Source: Asterias amurensis (Eukaryota > Echinodermata > Asteroidea > Forcipulatida > Asteriidae). From it: 64,000 nt of DNA. A program made the translations under genes and the position numbers. Shown one piece after another: positions 43,831 to 55,900 of this stretch. Under the pieces are notes generated by a model. That model worked only from the letters and a program-made list of their open reading frames with translations, did no database searches and was not told where the DNA came from. The DNA lies in NCBI RefSeq assembly GCF_032118995.1, contig NC_092661.1, positions 9,486,494 through 9,550,493 of the forward strand. The letters run 5' to 3'. Every line of letters begins with the position of its first letter. The stretch's first letter is position 1.

Positions 43831-44269
43831 GACCAAGATATTTCGTGCGACAATGGCATTCTTATAAAGCTTTTGTGATGGTTTGCAGACCCGCGTGGAG
43901 TCACAGGGTGCGAGTTTTTGTTCTTTTGAGAGTGAAGGGCAATCTGAATCACTCTTTTAGAGTGAAATTGGAATGAACTTCACTCTAAATCGAGTACAAA
44001 GTACCTCAGCAATTTATCTACAACTATTGAAGGAAAAAACACAAGATAGTGACGCTTGGCGCAAGCTAAATACATGCCCTCAAAGTTGAAACAATACCTG
44101 ATTTTTTCACGTTAGGCAAATGCTTCTCTAGGTTCGTTACGTCGTTGTATACCTTCTCCGACCTCCCCACTAGCTAGAAACATTGTTTTAGAAAAAGATC
44201 TTTTCTCTTCATGTCAAAATGTGTAATTTATTCCGGATTCTCGAAGCACGACGGCTCGATTTTAGTGCT

Positions 44270-44588
44270 GCACAGCGCTGAAAAAGACTTGCAAACTGAC
44301 CTGCCCATCCAGCAGTAATACCTGGCCGACATTGCCGGAAAACCGCAAGAAAAAAACGTTTTGGAAACGTACAAACTCACGACTAGGACTTGAATGAAGG
44401 TGCACGTTCGTATGTGTTTAATGTTCGATCGAAGTCTGCCTCGATTGACGTCACAAAAGGGGTAGACGGAGTCACCCCAACACAACTTAATTCTTAAATC
44501 GTTAAAAACAATTACTCAAAAAAATAATTTGTTGTTCAGAAACATAACTACTCTAATGTTTGAAAAATCTATTTCCTGGTGACTTTAA
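44270..44588. mobile_element. Family D TTAA MITE, partial copy 3
   Basis: GAAACGTACAAACTCACGAC, GTCTGCCTCGATTGACGTCA and the right end CCTGGTGACT-TTAA match family D. The left end is missing. Confidence 0.65.
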
Positions 44589-44949
44589 TGAAACCATCTC
44601 TTCTGTTATTTCACATGATAGTGTGGAAAATAAAGTAAAGTAAAAGTCAAGTAAGTATATAATTCACTAATGACGCACGTGTATTCGGACAGGGGAGAGC
44701 CACATCTACATGTTCGAAGAGAAATTGTTTGATCATTCCAGTTAGTACCCTGCTTTTAAAAGTAATTGCATATCTATTTATTTACGTCGTCATTAATTTG
44801 GTTTATTTTGACATCAAACCTTTGAGTTCGTAGACCAGGACTGTGAGTGTCAGAGTCACGGTGTCCCAGGAATTATAAAGCCGGACAGATTTGGTCTCGT
44901 AGAGGAGGGAGATAATTCAAAAGAGGGCGCTTTCAGAAGAAGTTTGTAC

Positions 44950-45333
44950 ACTCAACGGCCGTGGGCGGGGTGGGGGTGTCTGGGGACGACAAAAATGTCC
45001 TTTCAGTATACTGCCACCATGGCGGTACATGGTCTTTTAAACAAAAACAAATTATAACAAAATTTACAATAATTCACAAAACAAAACCGCACACAGTTTC
45101 GCAAACACCATTATAATTACACAAAGACACGACGTGGAGAACGACACGCCCACGTTCGCATCGGAGCACATTCAGCTTCAACAAGAGAGAAATGCTGAAA
45201 GGACTGAGTCAAGTCAATCACACACGTCGCCGGCCGAGCATCAGCGCTACAAAACGGCGAATCGCACAAAATCGCCAACTGCAAATTTACAAACAAGATA
45301 GAAGTAGTTGCCTGGGATTTTTTTCTTCGTAAA
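44950..45333 (+). promoter_or_regulatory. Probable JAGN1 promoter and 5' UTR region
   Basis: CpG-containing stretch with GGGCGGGG at about 44967 and several ACG/CGC-rich segments before the JAGN1 ATG. No TATA box is evident. Assignment rests on position and composition. Confidence 0.4.
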
Positions 45334-47416
45334 ATGGCATCCCGTGGCGGACCACGAGCTGTAGGTTCAGACGGCAGTGACTTTACGCACAGGGAACAAG
45401 TTGCGGTACGGTATCAAACAAGGTAAGAGAGGGCATCTGTGCACTTAAATAAAGGCATGTCTTAATGGAAACGCATCTATTTCCGACATTTCTATCTTTT
45501 TAACGTTCTGGTTCTGGGACAGTGACAATTTCTACATTTGATTGATAAATGAAAGAACCTCTTCTCTCTATAATTATATTCATGACCAGGGAAAGAAACA
45601 AATATCAATCCAGTCTTCATGTTCCCTTTAAAAAAACTGTGTAATCATTTTAAATCAACAGATCAATTGTTTTTTTTTAAGTAACCTCGTACTCGTATCG
45701 TATCGTACGTAAGCAAAGAAAAGTCTACATGTAGCCCACCTTGTTGAGATACACATTTGTAATTGTAAATGGCCTGTCTCTCATCACAGTTGTCATATGG
45801 CTACTGTGATGGGCTACTGTGATGAGATTGATGTTAAAAGAGAGCCGTACACTAATAATAACACTTGTGAAAATGTTGATAATTGTTAGCGGCCCCGATG
45901 TAAGTTCAGTCCGCCCAAAGTCAAAGTGCAGATAAGGCAACGTTGCCTTATTGTGCAACGTTGAGTAGCAGAATTGAGAAACGTTGCCGAATTGCACTAC
46001 TTCAAAGTTGCACTATTCGGCAACTCTTGCATTCAAACACAAAAAGGGAATCGAAAAAGGCTTTGTTGGAATAGTTAAAATCATATAATAGTATTGTACA
46101 GTTCCTTACCCAACTTTCTATCTGTGCAAATCAAAGAGTTATATGTGCGTTTTTGCGCAAATGGCTTTTGAAAATCATCACTCCACACTTGCCGTTCAGG
46201 AAAACTGCGACGCCATTTTACTGTGTCAGATTGTATCCTCGTCCAGCGGTATTAATTTATAAAGTTTAAAAACCACTCTTATTTTAAAAATAACATTGAT
46301 TATAGTCAATAAAAAAATGATATTACAGTTTTAAATTAAACTTAATATTTTTTATTGTTAAAATTTAATAAAATAAAAACTTTATTTATGTTAAGTTTTT
46401 TAATGTATTGACGTGCCTGACCATTCATGAATTGCACGAAACATAAACAGATGGTGGGAAACTTGGAAGAGCCTTGTAATAGTAAAAACTATTTTAGTAA
46501 CTTTGCTCCTTGCCTTGGCTGAAGTAGTTTGGATAACAAATTTTGTATGTAGACGAGAATTTCATATTAAAGCAGGGAACCTAAGTAAATATAGTGACAA
46601 CTTTGGCAAGAGTAGGCCTGTCTATGTCCAAGGGACCGTGGTTTGAAACTTGAGATCGGCCCGATGCCGGAATTTTTCATTTACGCCAGACAAGTTCGTT
46701 GTGGTGGACCCAAAATATTTTGGAGGTTGAGAGGGGGGGGGGGGGGGAGATGTGCAGGCGGTTCTCTAACTTAGCCATCCCGGCCCGTCCCATTGACATA
46801 ATTGATTTAAAACAGTAGATTGCAACCAAATGTAAACAAGTAAAAAGGAAGGTACAGTAATTATTTCGAGAGGAAATAATTATTAATATATATTCTTATT
46901 TTAATATTTTAATAATTATTCTTATATACATCTACTTATCTTGTCTATATTTATCCTTACAGCACACTACTCAAATCCAAAGTGAGGGTATGTGCCTACG
47001 TGAACCTTTTAGTCTCTCTGCCTCAAGCTGCCTACATTGCAAACGCACATCTCAACTACATCCTACTTCCCCCAGTCATCCAGCCTGGTTTCTACCACTA
47101 CATGATCCTGTTGTCCTCTGTCTTCTCCCTTCTCTACATCATGGCGTTGCCTCGTAACAAGAAGCTCTTCATCCAGCTAGGCAACCTAGGAACACTTCTC
47201 ATCGGCTTGGGCGGCGTGATGGTCGGCCTCCTTGTACAGTTTCCCTCAATTAAACAATTCCTTGTAGCGGGGGATTTCAAGAAGATATTGCGGCCCGATA
47301 TATTTCTTGCTGTGACGTGGTACATCGTGCTGAAGATTAAAGTTATTCTGTTCATACAGACTATTTATTATGCAAGAAAGTTACAGGCAACATGGGACGC
47401 TAAGAAGACAAAATGA
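45334..47416 (+). CDS. JAGN1: Protein jagunal homolog 1
   Basis: CDS join(45334..45422, 46963..47416), 180 residues (human 183). JAGN1 is a four-pass ER membrane protein of the early secretory pathway, needed in mammals for neutrophil function. Exon 1 encodes the conserved cytosolic start [17 protein letters not shown], close to the human MASRAGPRAAGTDGSDF. The donor AG|GTAAGA is phase 2 and the acceptor is CCTTACAG. Exon 2 encodes four hydrophobic segments and ends with KKTK, a KKxx-type ER retrieval signal like the human KKHK. The intron is about 1.54 kb. The region just upstream is GC-richer, with a GC box, as for a housekeeping promoter. Confidence 0.96.
45423..46962. other. JAGN1 intron
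   Basis: 1.54-kb intron, AT-rich, with a poly-G run at 46733. The 45930-46030 stretch has repeated GCAACGTTG/TTGCCGAAT motifs. Nothing coding seen. Confidence 0.6.
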
Positions 47417-47754
47417 TTTAGGTTGCGGGAATTCTGTTTCTTAGACTTTTAATTTAATTATTTCCTTAAAGCTTGTATACAAAGCCTCTTATGAAAGCTC
47501 TTTCTTAACCTCTCTGAGTGGTTTACACACGTTTTGATACTCCTATGTACATGCTGGCTGGCACCCCTAGTGCAGTGACTTGCTTAGTCACAAGTTTCTG
47601 CTTAACTTGGAATTATGAGTTATTTACCCACACCTGTGACGTCATGCTATTGTTAAAATCATAATGGTGCGCAGCTTCCAGCTTGGGCATTATCCTGTAC
47701 ATAAACCACAAGGGAAAATGACTGGGTAAATTTCAAATGATTTGGGGCGGAACA

Positions 47755-47830
47755 AATAAAAATTTACTGGAGCGGGATTTGAACCAACAACCTTCAGATT
47801 GTGCTTCAATCCGGTGGTCGTTGGTTAAAA
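47755..47830 (-). mobile_element. tRNA-like SINE head, minus strand
   Basis: TTACTGGAGCGGGATTTGAACC is the reverse complement of a tRNA-like B box (GGTTCAAATCCCGC). The remaining cloverleaf is not convincing, so it is read as a SINE head. Confidence 0.45.
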
Positions 47831-47966
47831 TCCTGCTTTATTGGTTGTTTTTCAACTGTCCCCAAATTATCTTTTTGAATTTCTCAGGCTATAGATGCAG
47901 TTGGTGTGTAAAAAAAATGGTTCATGCAAGATTTTGTACAGCAACCTGTGCATTATGAGCAAACCC

Positions 47967-48117
47967 AGGGGTGGATTTCACAATAGAGTTATGACTAGTC
48001 TTGTCTCAAGTTAGGGCGAGTTACTCGCCCTAACTTAGGACTAGCATTAAGTTTTAATATCTCCTATGACTGGTCCTAAGTTGGGACTAGTCCTAACTCT
48101 TTGTGAAATCGACCACT
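47967..48117. mobile_element. Family H foldback MITE, copy 4
   Basis: GGGTGGATTTCACAATAGAG and mirrored CTCTTTGTGAAATCGACCAC. Confidence 0.85.
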
Positions 48118-48204
48118 GGTACCATTTGCACAGTGCCATACATGTTAACATCTCTTATATTGTTGCGGTACCCGCTGCCAAAACATAGGATTCAAACTGC
48201 CTGT

Positions 48205-48425
48205 CGGGCAACCTCGGTAGTCTAGTTGGTTGGACACTGCTCTAGAATTGCAAGGGTGGTGGGTTCGAATCCCACCCGAGTAACATGCCTGTGATAGTTT
48301 TTCACAGGACTCGGGGGGGGGGGGGGAAGTACTGAGTATACAGTGCCAACACACATCAGTGTATGGGTAAAACAAAAAACAAAAATTAATACTCTTTATC
48401 CCCGACGAAATTTAACATCTCTTAT
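48205..48425 (+). mobile_element. Family F tRNA-derived SINE, most complete copy
   Basis: tRNA-like head GGCAACCTCGGTAGTCTAGT (A-box part) and GGTGGGTTCGAATCCCACC (B box, 48255-48273), then body TTTTTCACAGGACTCGGGG and CACACATCAGTGTATGGG, ending near ATTTAACATCTCTTATT. Confidence 0.8.
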
Positions 48426-49239
48426 TATGTTACATGTAATTCAACACTGAAATGGGTGTTGGTCAGCTCTTAAAGTACACAAGCTTGCCCTCGAACCATG
48501 TGACCGTCTTTAGTCTTGGGAATTCAAATTGATTATGCAGTTACTTGTGATTAAGCAAGTCATTTTATCATGTTATTCAAATCTCAATCGCAAATGGTGT
48601 ATTACTTTTATATATGCCAGTCCAAATAATATCAAAATGTTTGCAAAATGAGAATTGGGGTTATTCTCAGTAGTGGTTTTAAAGTGTTTACAACATTCTT
48701 CAAAATGTCATTCAAGAATATTAATTTTAAAAAATTTATCAAAAATACTTGTATTCTTGTAAAATAAGCTATAAATTAATGAATAAAACTCCTTTAACCT
48801 TTTATGGTACAACTCAACGTTATCTTGTGTCATTTATGGATCAATGTTTGTTTTGTTTTTTATACAAAGCACATGTATAATCAAATCGTTTTTTAAGCGT
48901 AATATGTTTAAGTTTTTTTTTTTCTAATTCATTAGAATAATGTACAACCATCTATTTTTTTTTCTAAACAGTCTAAAGGAATGATTTTTCTCACCGCAAT
49001 AGCCACCGAAACTATTTTAAAAAGTATAATAATTATGGACATGTTCAATTTCCCAAAATTATTTCGACCTACTTTGGTAAGCGCCCTCTGGCGTTTATAA
49101 CAGTCGATACTGACCGCCCTCTATAGTTTGTCTAATGCGGTGACGCGCCATTTTTGATGTGTACGTTCTATCGAAAACATTGGAAATCAACCATAAATTT
49201 GTCTCGCTTCGCTTCCTATTTTACTGACATTTTATTTTA
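48426..49239. other. Spacer and IRAK1BP1 upstream region
   Basis: AT-rich; the last 170 bp before the start codon are somewhat richer in CpG and probably hold the promoter. No TATA box seen. Confidence 0.4.
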
Positions 49240-51493
49240 ATGAAAATGGCATACCAGCCATCGCAAGTATTCGCCTCGTTCACTCCACAGACAGAAGAAA
49301 CCAAACATTTGCCGAGTAACGTTCAGAAAGGAAACAAGCTTGTCCGGGAAGTGCAAGTTTCCTCGACGGGCGAGTCGTTTCTTGCCCCGGACAGGGCGAC
49401 TGTTCAGGTGGTTGTCACGAGCAGTAAAGACTCGATTGGTGATGTCAAGTCCAGCACAACCAGACGACTGGATTACATCATACAAACACTGCACACACAC
49501 AATGTTAAGGTAGTTGTCCACCTTTTGTATTTGTTGTATTTTATTTTCTGCCAAACTAAAATAAAGTCGACCCAGACCCAGTCACTGAGTCAGACCCCCG
49601 CGGTACGAAAGCCTCACTGTCATTTTTACAGCAAAGACAAGGTCTAAAATGTTTGCCACACGACAGTCGACAGGACCCATTTTTTCGCAGACAAGTTTCT
49701 GTATCCTGCCAGTGCCACCACTTTATAATTCGTTATGAAATGAAATTCCTTTTTGTTTGTAATTGAATGAAAAAGTGGTGGCAGGGTACTTTCTTTCTGT
49801 ACTACAGAAAGAAAGTCTACCATCAAAATCAAATCAAGACTGTCAGACATTAAGCCGACCGGGCTCTGGGCGCAGTGAGGGTGCGCAAATTTCAATGGTA
49901 ATGGTTGCTTTATCTATCCACTCCGTCGCAATGTGGCCGGCAAAAGTCGTCATGCACTGTACAATAGCCTTTTTAAAATTAATTTGCAAGAAATATGACG
50001 TAATTTATCCAACTACATACATGTAATTGTAATTCTCATATTGAGAAGTAGTCAATCATAATCTTGTTCACTCCAAGTTCATTTTCTGGTCCAAAATGAC
50101 TTAACTTCATTTTAAAACATGTTTAAACCACAACGCAAATTACCACTTAGTGACGTCACTTTGACAGCTCAGTTAAAAAAAAAAAAAAGTGGCTTAAAAA
50201 TGTCCAATTACACCACCACTGTCATGATTGTAGCTCTCAATCAACTTGTTTCAATAATTTTCAGCATTTTTTGTGTGTTAATTTCCAGGAAGGTGATGTG
50301 ACAATCAGTAAATTCATCCAGCGCGTCGACAGTCTGTACACTATGGAGGCAGAAGTTACCATTATCTTCGTTGACTTCACCAAGTGCCAGTCGGTTTGTA
50401 ACTTCCTTGTGGAGAAACTTGATGAGACGGTCAAGCTGCATCCTCCTCACTTCTACCATTGCACAAAGAGTTTAGAAGGCCTAAGGTAAGTCCCTACCTC
50501 TACCCCCTCCCAACCCCACCCCCTCCCAACCCACCCAATCAGGCAATGAGCCATTTGCGGGTTGGATTTAAATGATATCTAGTATAATTTAGACTTGTTG
50601 ACAAGTCGTGAGTGATTTGTCACGGTGATAGTCCAGTCATGGATGGTGGTGGCACAAAACATGTTTGAAAATCAGTGTTAGAAATGAATGGCAACACAGT
50701 AGGAGGGTTAACAAGATACATTTTTTGACAATTTTGATAGCTAGCTACATGTTCACATGTTCAGTCAGCTCTCTTTATGACAAAGTCACTGGGACTGGCC
50801 AAATAACCTCTTTATAAAATAACAAATGAAAAATAAGAAAATTTGTTATGAGAGGACAGCAAAACAAAGAATGTTCTCTTCAAAATGTACATGTACTCTT
50901 TATATTGGAAGCAGAAACTACAAAACCAACAGTGCTGCATGCCCGGAATTACATGGAGACCATGGCCTCAATTGCCCCTGTGGTGGTCTTGGTGCCCCTT
51001 CAGAAGTTTCCCTCTACTCTAGACTCTAATGGAAGTGCCCCTTTGCAAAATGAAAATGACCTTGCCCTCTCAAAGATGAAATTCCAGACCTAATGCTGTT
51101 TTCATGGAGACTTGACTTGGTGTAAATATTTTGCAGGGTAACGACCTTCAACATTTTGTACAATGTAGTGGGTGAAAAAAATATTACTTTAAAAAAGGGA
51201 TATATTTTTTATTTCTGTTCAGGAGGCTGGCATGTCTGAATGCAGTGCAAAATGCTCGACAGAAAGCCCTGGACGTCGCACGGTTGCTCCGTCAGGGGCT
51301 TGGGAGACCACTGGCCATACGAGAGGAGGAGACCACAGAGATTGAGGGGTCACCGCGAGGTTCAGCCAACGGGAACGACGGACCGCTAACGTTCCAGCAA
51401 CGCATCGCTAACGCCACGGTCACAGTGACCGTTAAGGTTTTTGCGCAGTTTGAACTTGTGTCCAGAGAGAAAGGCAGGCAGACAAAGACATGA
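49240..51493 (+). CDS. IRAK1BP1: IRAK1-binding protein 1 (SIMPL family)
   Basis: CDS join(49240..49509, 50289..50485, 51223..51493), 245 residues (human 260). In mammals this protein binds IRAK1 and modulates NF-kB signalling downstream of TNF/IL-1 receptors. Diagnostic segments shared with the human protein: REVQVSSTGE, RRLDYIIQTL, YTMEAEV, CNFLVEKLDE, PPHFYH, LEGLRRLACLNAVQNAR and EEETTEIEG, covering the SIMPL (DUF541) domain. Introns are phase 0 (after VK, donor AAG|GTAGTT) and phase 2 (donor AG|GTAAGT, acceptor TTCAG). A second in-frame ATG at 49246 could also start. A likely AATAAA lies at 52632, giving a 3' UTR of about 1.1 kb that contains family Z repeat sequence. Confidence 0.95.
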
Positions 51494-51699
51494 CTGAACT
51501 GAGGATAACGTGGAAAGATTTTAAATAGTTTACATGGGGTGTGCATTTCTATGGAGAGGTACATTGTACATGTACACGTACATTGTCAAAAAAGGAGTAT
51601 TTAATTTATGGACGTGTTTTGCTACAAGGAAGTTCATTTACTTACAATTATGTAAACAAGTATTTAGATCACAATTTTCAATCATTCGGCCTTGTGATT

Positions 51700-52125
51700 T
51701 GTCAGGTCCACCCCCGCCATTTTTTAGTTACCCAAACTTTCATACAGATGCAGGCCTTTAACTTCGCTCTTGAAGGGGCACAGCCAGTTTCCTCTATTAA
51801 GGGCCACTTCTACGAGGATAAGAGTGTAGATTTGTATTGGAACTTTGCAAAGGGCACCACAGAAAACAACGGCAGTTTCTGTGGGTGCCATGTGGATTTT
51901 TAGAAGCCTGAATATGTATAGAGTTATCCCTACTGTAAGAAGACTCTTTTCTTTGCTACAAACCCAGGCCTGAATGCCTCATTTTTGAAGGGGAAAGGGC
52001 ACCAAGGCATTTTCTCTTTGGTAAAGGGCACCCTATGAGGAATTTGTGAATTTCTACTGGAGCATTTCAATTGCACCAAGGCAATGGCAAGGGGGAACGG
52101 AGGCAATCGCCTCCGTTGCCTCCGT
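51700..52125. mobile_element. Family Z repeat, rearranged (IRAK1BP1 3' UTR)
   Basis: CTTTTGAAGGGG... and GGGCACCAAGGCATTTTCTC...GGAGGCAATCGCCTCCGTTG match the arms of the element at 56910-57284. Confidence 0.6.
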
Positions 52126-52225
52126 GAAGAATCAGGCCTGCAAACCTAAACCCGAGACGTTGCATAATGAACCTTTTTGTGTGAATTTTGAAACTTTTCT
52201 ATATTGTCTCTGCCACAAGGGTTTG

Positions 52226-52279
52226 TTCTGTTTTCAAAGACCAACTCGACCGATCCAAGGCACTGTGTTCCTTTAATGA
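52226..52279 (+). mobile_element. Family B fragment
   Basis: CAAAGACCAACTCGACCGAT then CCAAGGCACTGTGTTCCTTTAA is the right end of family B. Confidence 0.65.
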
Positions 52280-52631
52280 CAGTAAATTTGATAATACTCC
52301 TACTACATTGTACAAAGAAATCCTGCTATTTGATGCACTGCGCTTCTTTCACATTTACTTTTTGTCAGATATTCTATGTGAACCTTGATCATTCAAAATA
52401 TATATTTCTGGTGATGTACAGTCTGTAAACCTCCTGAATTATATTATTTGAAAGGTTCTGGTTCCAGAATAATGGGGGACTTGGGCCAGCAAGCAAATTT
52501 TCAGGAAGTTGTATATTAAGCAAATTTATTCCCTTTGATTTAAACAATAGAATGAATATCATGCCTGCAATCTAATACTTTCTCCCCCGACACCTGACCC
52601 AAATTGTTTTGTTTTGTACATTACATGTCTC

Positions 52632-52637
52632 AATAAA
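52632..52637 (+). terminator. Possible poly(A) signal of IRAK1BP1
   Basis: AATAAA about 1.1 kb after the IRAK1BP1 stop and just before the oppositely oriented end of PYROXD1. Confidence 0.35.
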
Positions 52638-52737
52638 TAATGTCAAATAAACTGATTTTTTATAAAAAGAAATAAACACACAACTTGTATGCACTGATTG
52701 AGTTTATTGCACAAAATAGCCATGTCATGTTTCGACT

Positions 52738-52743
52738 TTATTT
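52738..52743 (-). terminator. Possible poly(A) signal of PYROXD1
   Basis: AATAAA on the minus strand about 230 nt after the PYROXD1 stop; a second one lies at 52703-52708. The two converging genes appear to end within about 100 bp of each other. Confidence 0.4.
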
Positions 52744-52974
52744 AGTAGCCTTTTTGAGGTATGGTGGACGCTATAGGAGTGCAGTTTGGTTTGGGTGTCT
52801 ACAGACAAATTAACCCAAACAAAATAGTCTAGTATTGTCCACCATACTTCAAAATGACTTGTTGCATTTATTGGGTTGAGACGAGAGGCCACTGCCAACT
52901 TTTTGCATTTATATCACAGGTCATTTTAAGTTTGTAAAGTATCTGCACTTGACCACTTATTTAACTCATTGAGT

Positions 52975-55900
52975 TTAGTCGAAGTAATCCTCAATATCGA
53001 TTCCCGGATCTAGAAGATCTTCTCCATAAATGCTAAGATCCATCGCGTTCAAAATAAGGTTCTCAAATGTTTCCTCCAAGTCCGTCTCTCCGATCAGCAC
53101 AGCGCCTTGCATCCTCCCATCCTTCATCACCACCTTAATGTACTCCTTCCCTTTCGTCATGCGCAACAGATACTCAAAGTTCGACTCCAAACCCTGAGCG
53201 TTGTACTTTCCCAGGAGCACCACTTTATACCCGAAGAATTTCGTCACATGAGCGAACAACTCAAAGCAGAAATCCTGTGGGATCGTCTCACGAGTGGTAT
53301 CGGCGACCATACACTTCCCGGCATAAGCTCCCATTTGTCGCGCCTGGGACCACAACCGCATCTGAATCCAATGGGGAGATGGCTCCCACGATGCACTGCA
53401 CACGTCCCCCGCTGCATAAACATTGGGAATGTTAGTCCGCATGTGATCGTTAACTTTTAAACCGCCGTCTTTGGCGATCTCAAAATCGGCAGCGAAGAGA
53501 GGTATCTTGGTGTTTGGGATGACTCCTGTTGCGCTGATTACAAAGTCACAGCCATAGAGTTTGCCGTTTGTGAGAGCAACATACACAGGCCAGTTGGGGG
53601 AATCACCAGTACGTCCTGTATTTGTCGAGGGAAATACATCTGGTGTTCGTCCAGATGAGGACATTTCCTCTGTTGTAAGGACGCATTCAACCTAATTATT
53701 AGAGAGAAAAAATTGCTAAATTCTAATTTAAAAACTGCATAATGTATAAGAATTCCCAACCACTACAAATGTGTTTTAAGGCTTTGATAACTTCTTGATG
53801 AAAAATTCGCTTTTGAATAGAGGAGGGGCTTATTCCCTAAGATTTGAGCTACAATGTACACAAAGAGCTTGTTATGAAATGAACATGGTTAGAAAGATGC
53901 TTTAAAAGTAGAATATGTGTCCCTTTTTAAGACTAAACAGATCTCACAGTTTCTTCAGAATGGACTGAAAAACTTTTTTTCACTTTACCCATATCATTAT
54001 TTCTACTGTCTGAACTTTGAGTCACTGGGCAAAGGTGCTTAAACAAGTATTCTACAGAAAGAAAAAAAAATGAACGAACAGCTTCTTGATTATTTTGTTT
54101 TGCATTCTTTTTAAATAAAAAACAGACCTACTAATTTTTTAACAGATGTCAATTTGCATCAGGGATAAAGTATATTCATTTTGGTGTTACCCTTAGAAGT
54201 ACACACCGATGTGTGTAATTAACTCAGTACTTTCCAGATTTCTGTGGAAAAACTCACAATTTAGGCATACTACTCAAGTTGGATTCGAACTCACAACCTT
54301 TGCAATTCTAGAGCAGCGTTATACCATCTAGACCACCGAGATTGCCTGGTAGCTTTAGAGGCAGTTTTTGTAAACAGAGTATTGAAAGCATTTATTGGGA
54401 CAATAATGAAGTTCATGAGTTTTCTTTAGTTCAAAATTTAACTTTAAATGTGGCCACTTGTCTAAAACACGTCAAACTGGGGAGTCAGTCTTTTAGTTTT
54501 ATTGACAACCAATTTGAGTCACTTTCTTAAAGTCACCTGGAAATAGAATTGTTTTTCTTTCAAACATAAGAGTATATGCTTACAAACAATAAAACAATTA
54601 TTTTAGTAATTGTTTGTCACTATTTATATGTTAAAAAAATATATAAAGTTGTTTGGGGGGCTGACTCCGCCTACCCCTTTTGTGACGTAAATCAAGGGAG
54701 ACTTTGCTTGCAATGCGTATAGTAAACACACGTGCAAAGTACATGTACGTCCAAGTCGTGAGTTGGTACATTTCAAAAAGTGTTTTTCTGCATTCAGCAG
54801 CAATACACCTGGTCGGCATTGCCGGAAAAACAAAAAAAAATGTTTTTTGAAACGTACAAACTCACGACTTGGTCTGTACATGTACTTTGCAATTGTGTTT
54901 ACTCTACGCATTACAGGCAAAGTCTGCCTCGATTGACGTCACGAACAGCGCCCTCTCGGGTCGGGGTCTACTCTTAAATTTGTAAATAACATAAGAACTG
55001 ATTTTTTAAAACCTTAGTTAACTGTTTATTCACATTCCACTCATCAAAACACATATATTAGTGACAAAAGCTTTATTTTGAAAAAATACCACTTCCAGGT
55101 GACTTTAATCTTTATTCTTTTTGTGCAGTCTATTTACCTCGCAGGTGTACTCCACATGAACGTGATGTGAACCCTGTATCTTTCCCTCCATCCTCAGTCC
55201 AACGCTCCAATCAGGACCAAGAGCGCCCCCTTGTGCCTTGGCGTCTCCCTTCACAGACTTAGTGACTGAAAGAAAAAGAAGCAGAAAGATTATCAATTTT
55301 ATTATCGGTTTCAAATGATGCGATCAGTCGATGACCACAGTTTCTTTACTCAATGCAACAAATGTAAAGAGAGTTTCATGGCGTGCCATTGCCGAGGGGT
55401 CTACATGTAGTTCACCAGAACCAAGCTCTGGGGTCGATTTCACAAAGAGTTAGGACTAGTCCTAACTTGGGACTAGTCCTAGGAGATACAAAAAGCATAT
55501 GGCTAGTCCCAAGTTAGGTAGAGTAACTCTTCCTAACCCGAGATAAGACTAGTCTTAACTCTTCGTGAAATCCACTACTGGCGTTGTTTAGCAGGAAAGT
55601 GTGGGTTCGATGACCGGCCATGACACTTGTGCCCTTGAGCAAGGCCCTTAATTCATACAGTCGACTCCCGTCGACTACGAGGTCCGGCATACTGGCCCAA
55701 TTTCCTCGTATTATCCGAACCTCGTCTTAAACGCAGCGCGCTAAATATAGATACACACGTCATCATTGTGCATGCACATAACACGTGTACGCGCATATAC
55801 ATGTAATTGCTTCAAAAAAAGTTGGGAAGGTAGTGCATTCTGCTCTACCAGCGAGTCTCATAGTGGCTGATGCCCATGCCTACATGTACATCCTTCCGAC

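Noticed and set aside
48205-48290. A tRNA gene
   Set aside because: It has A and B box-like parts but poor stems, and is followed by a body shared with other copies; read as a SINE head.
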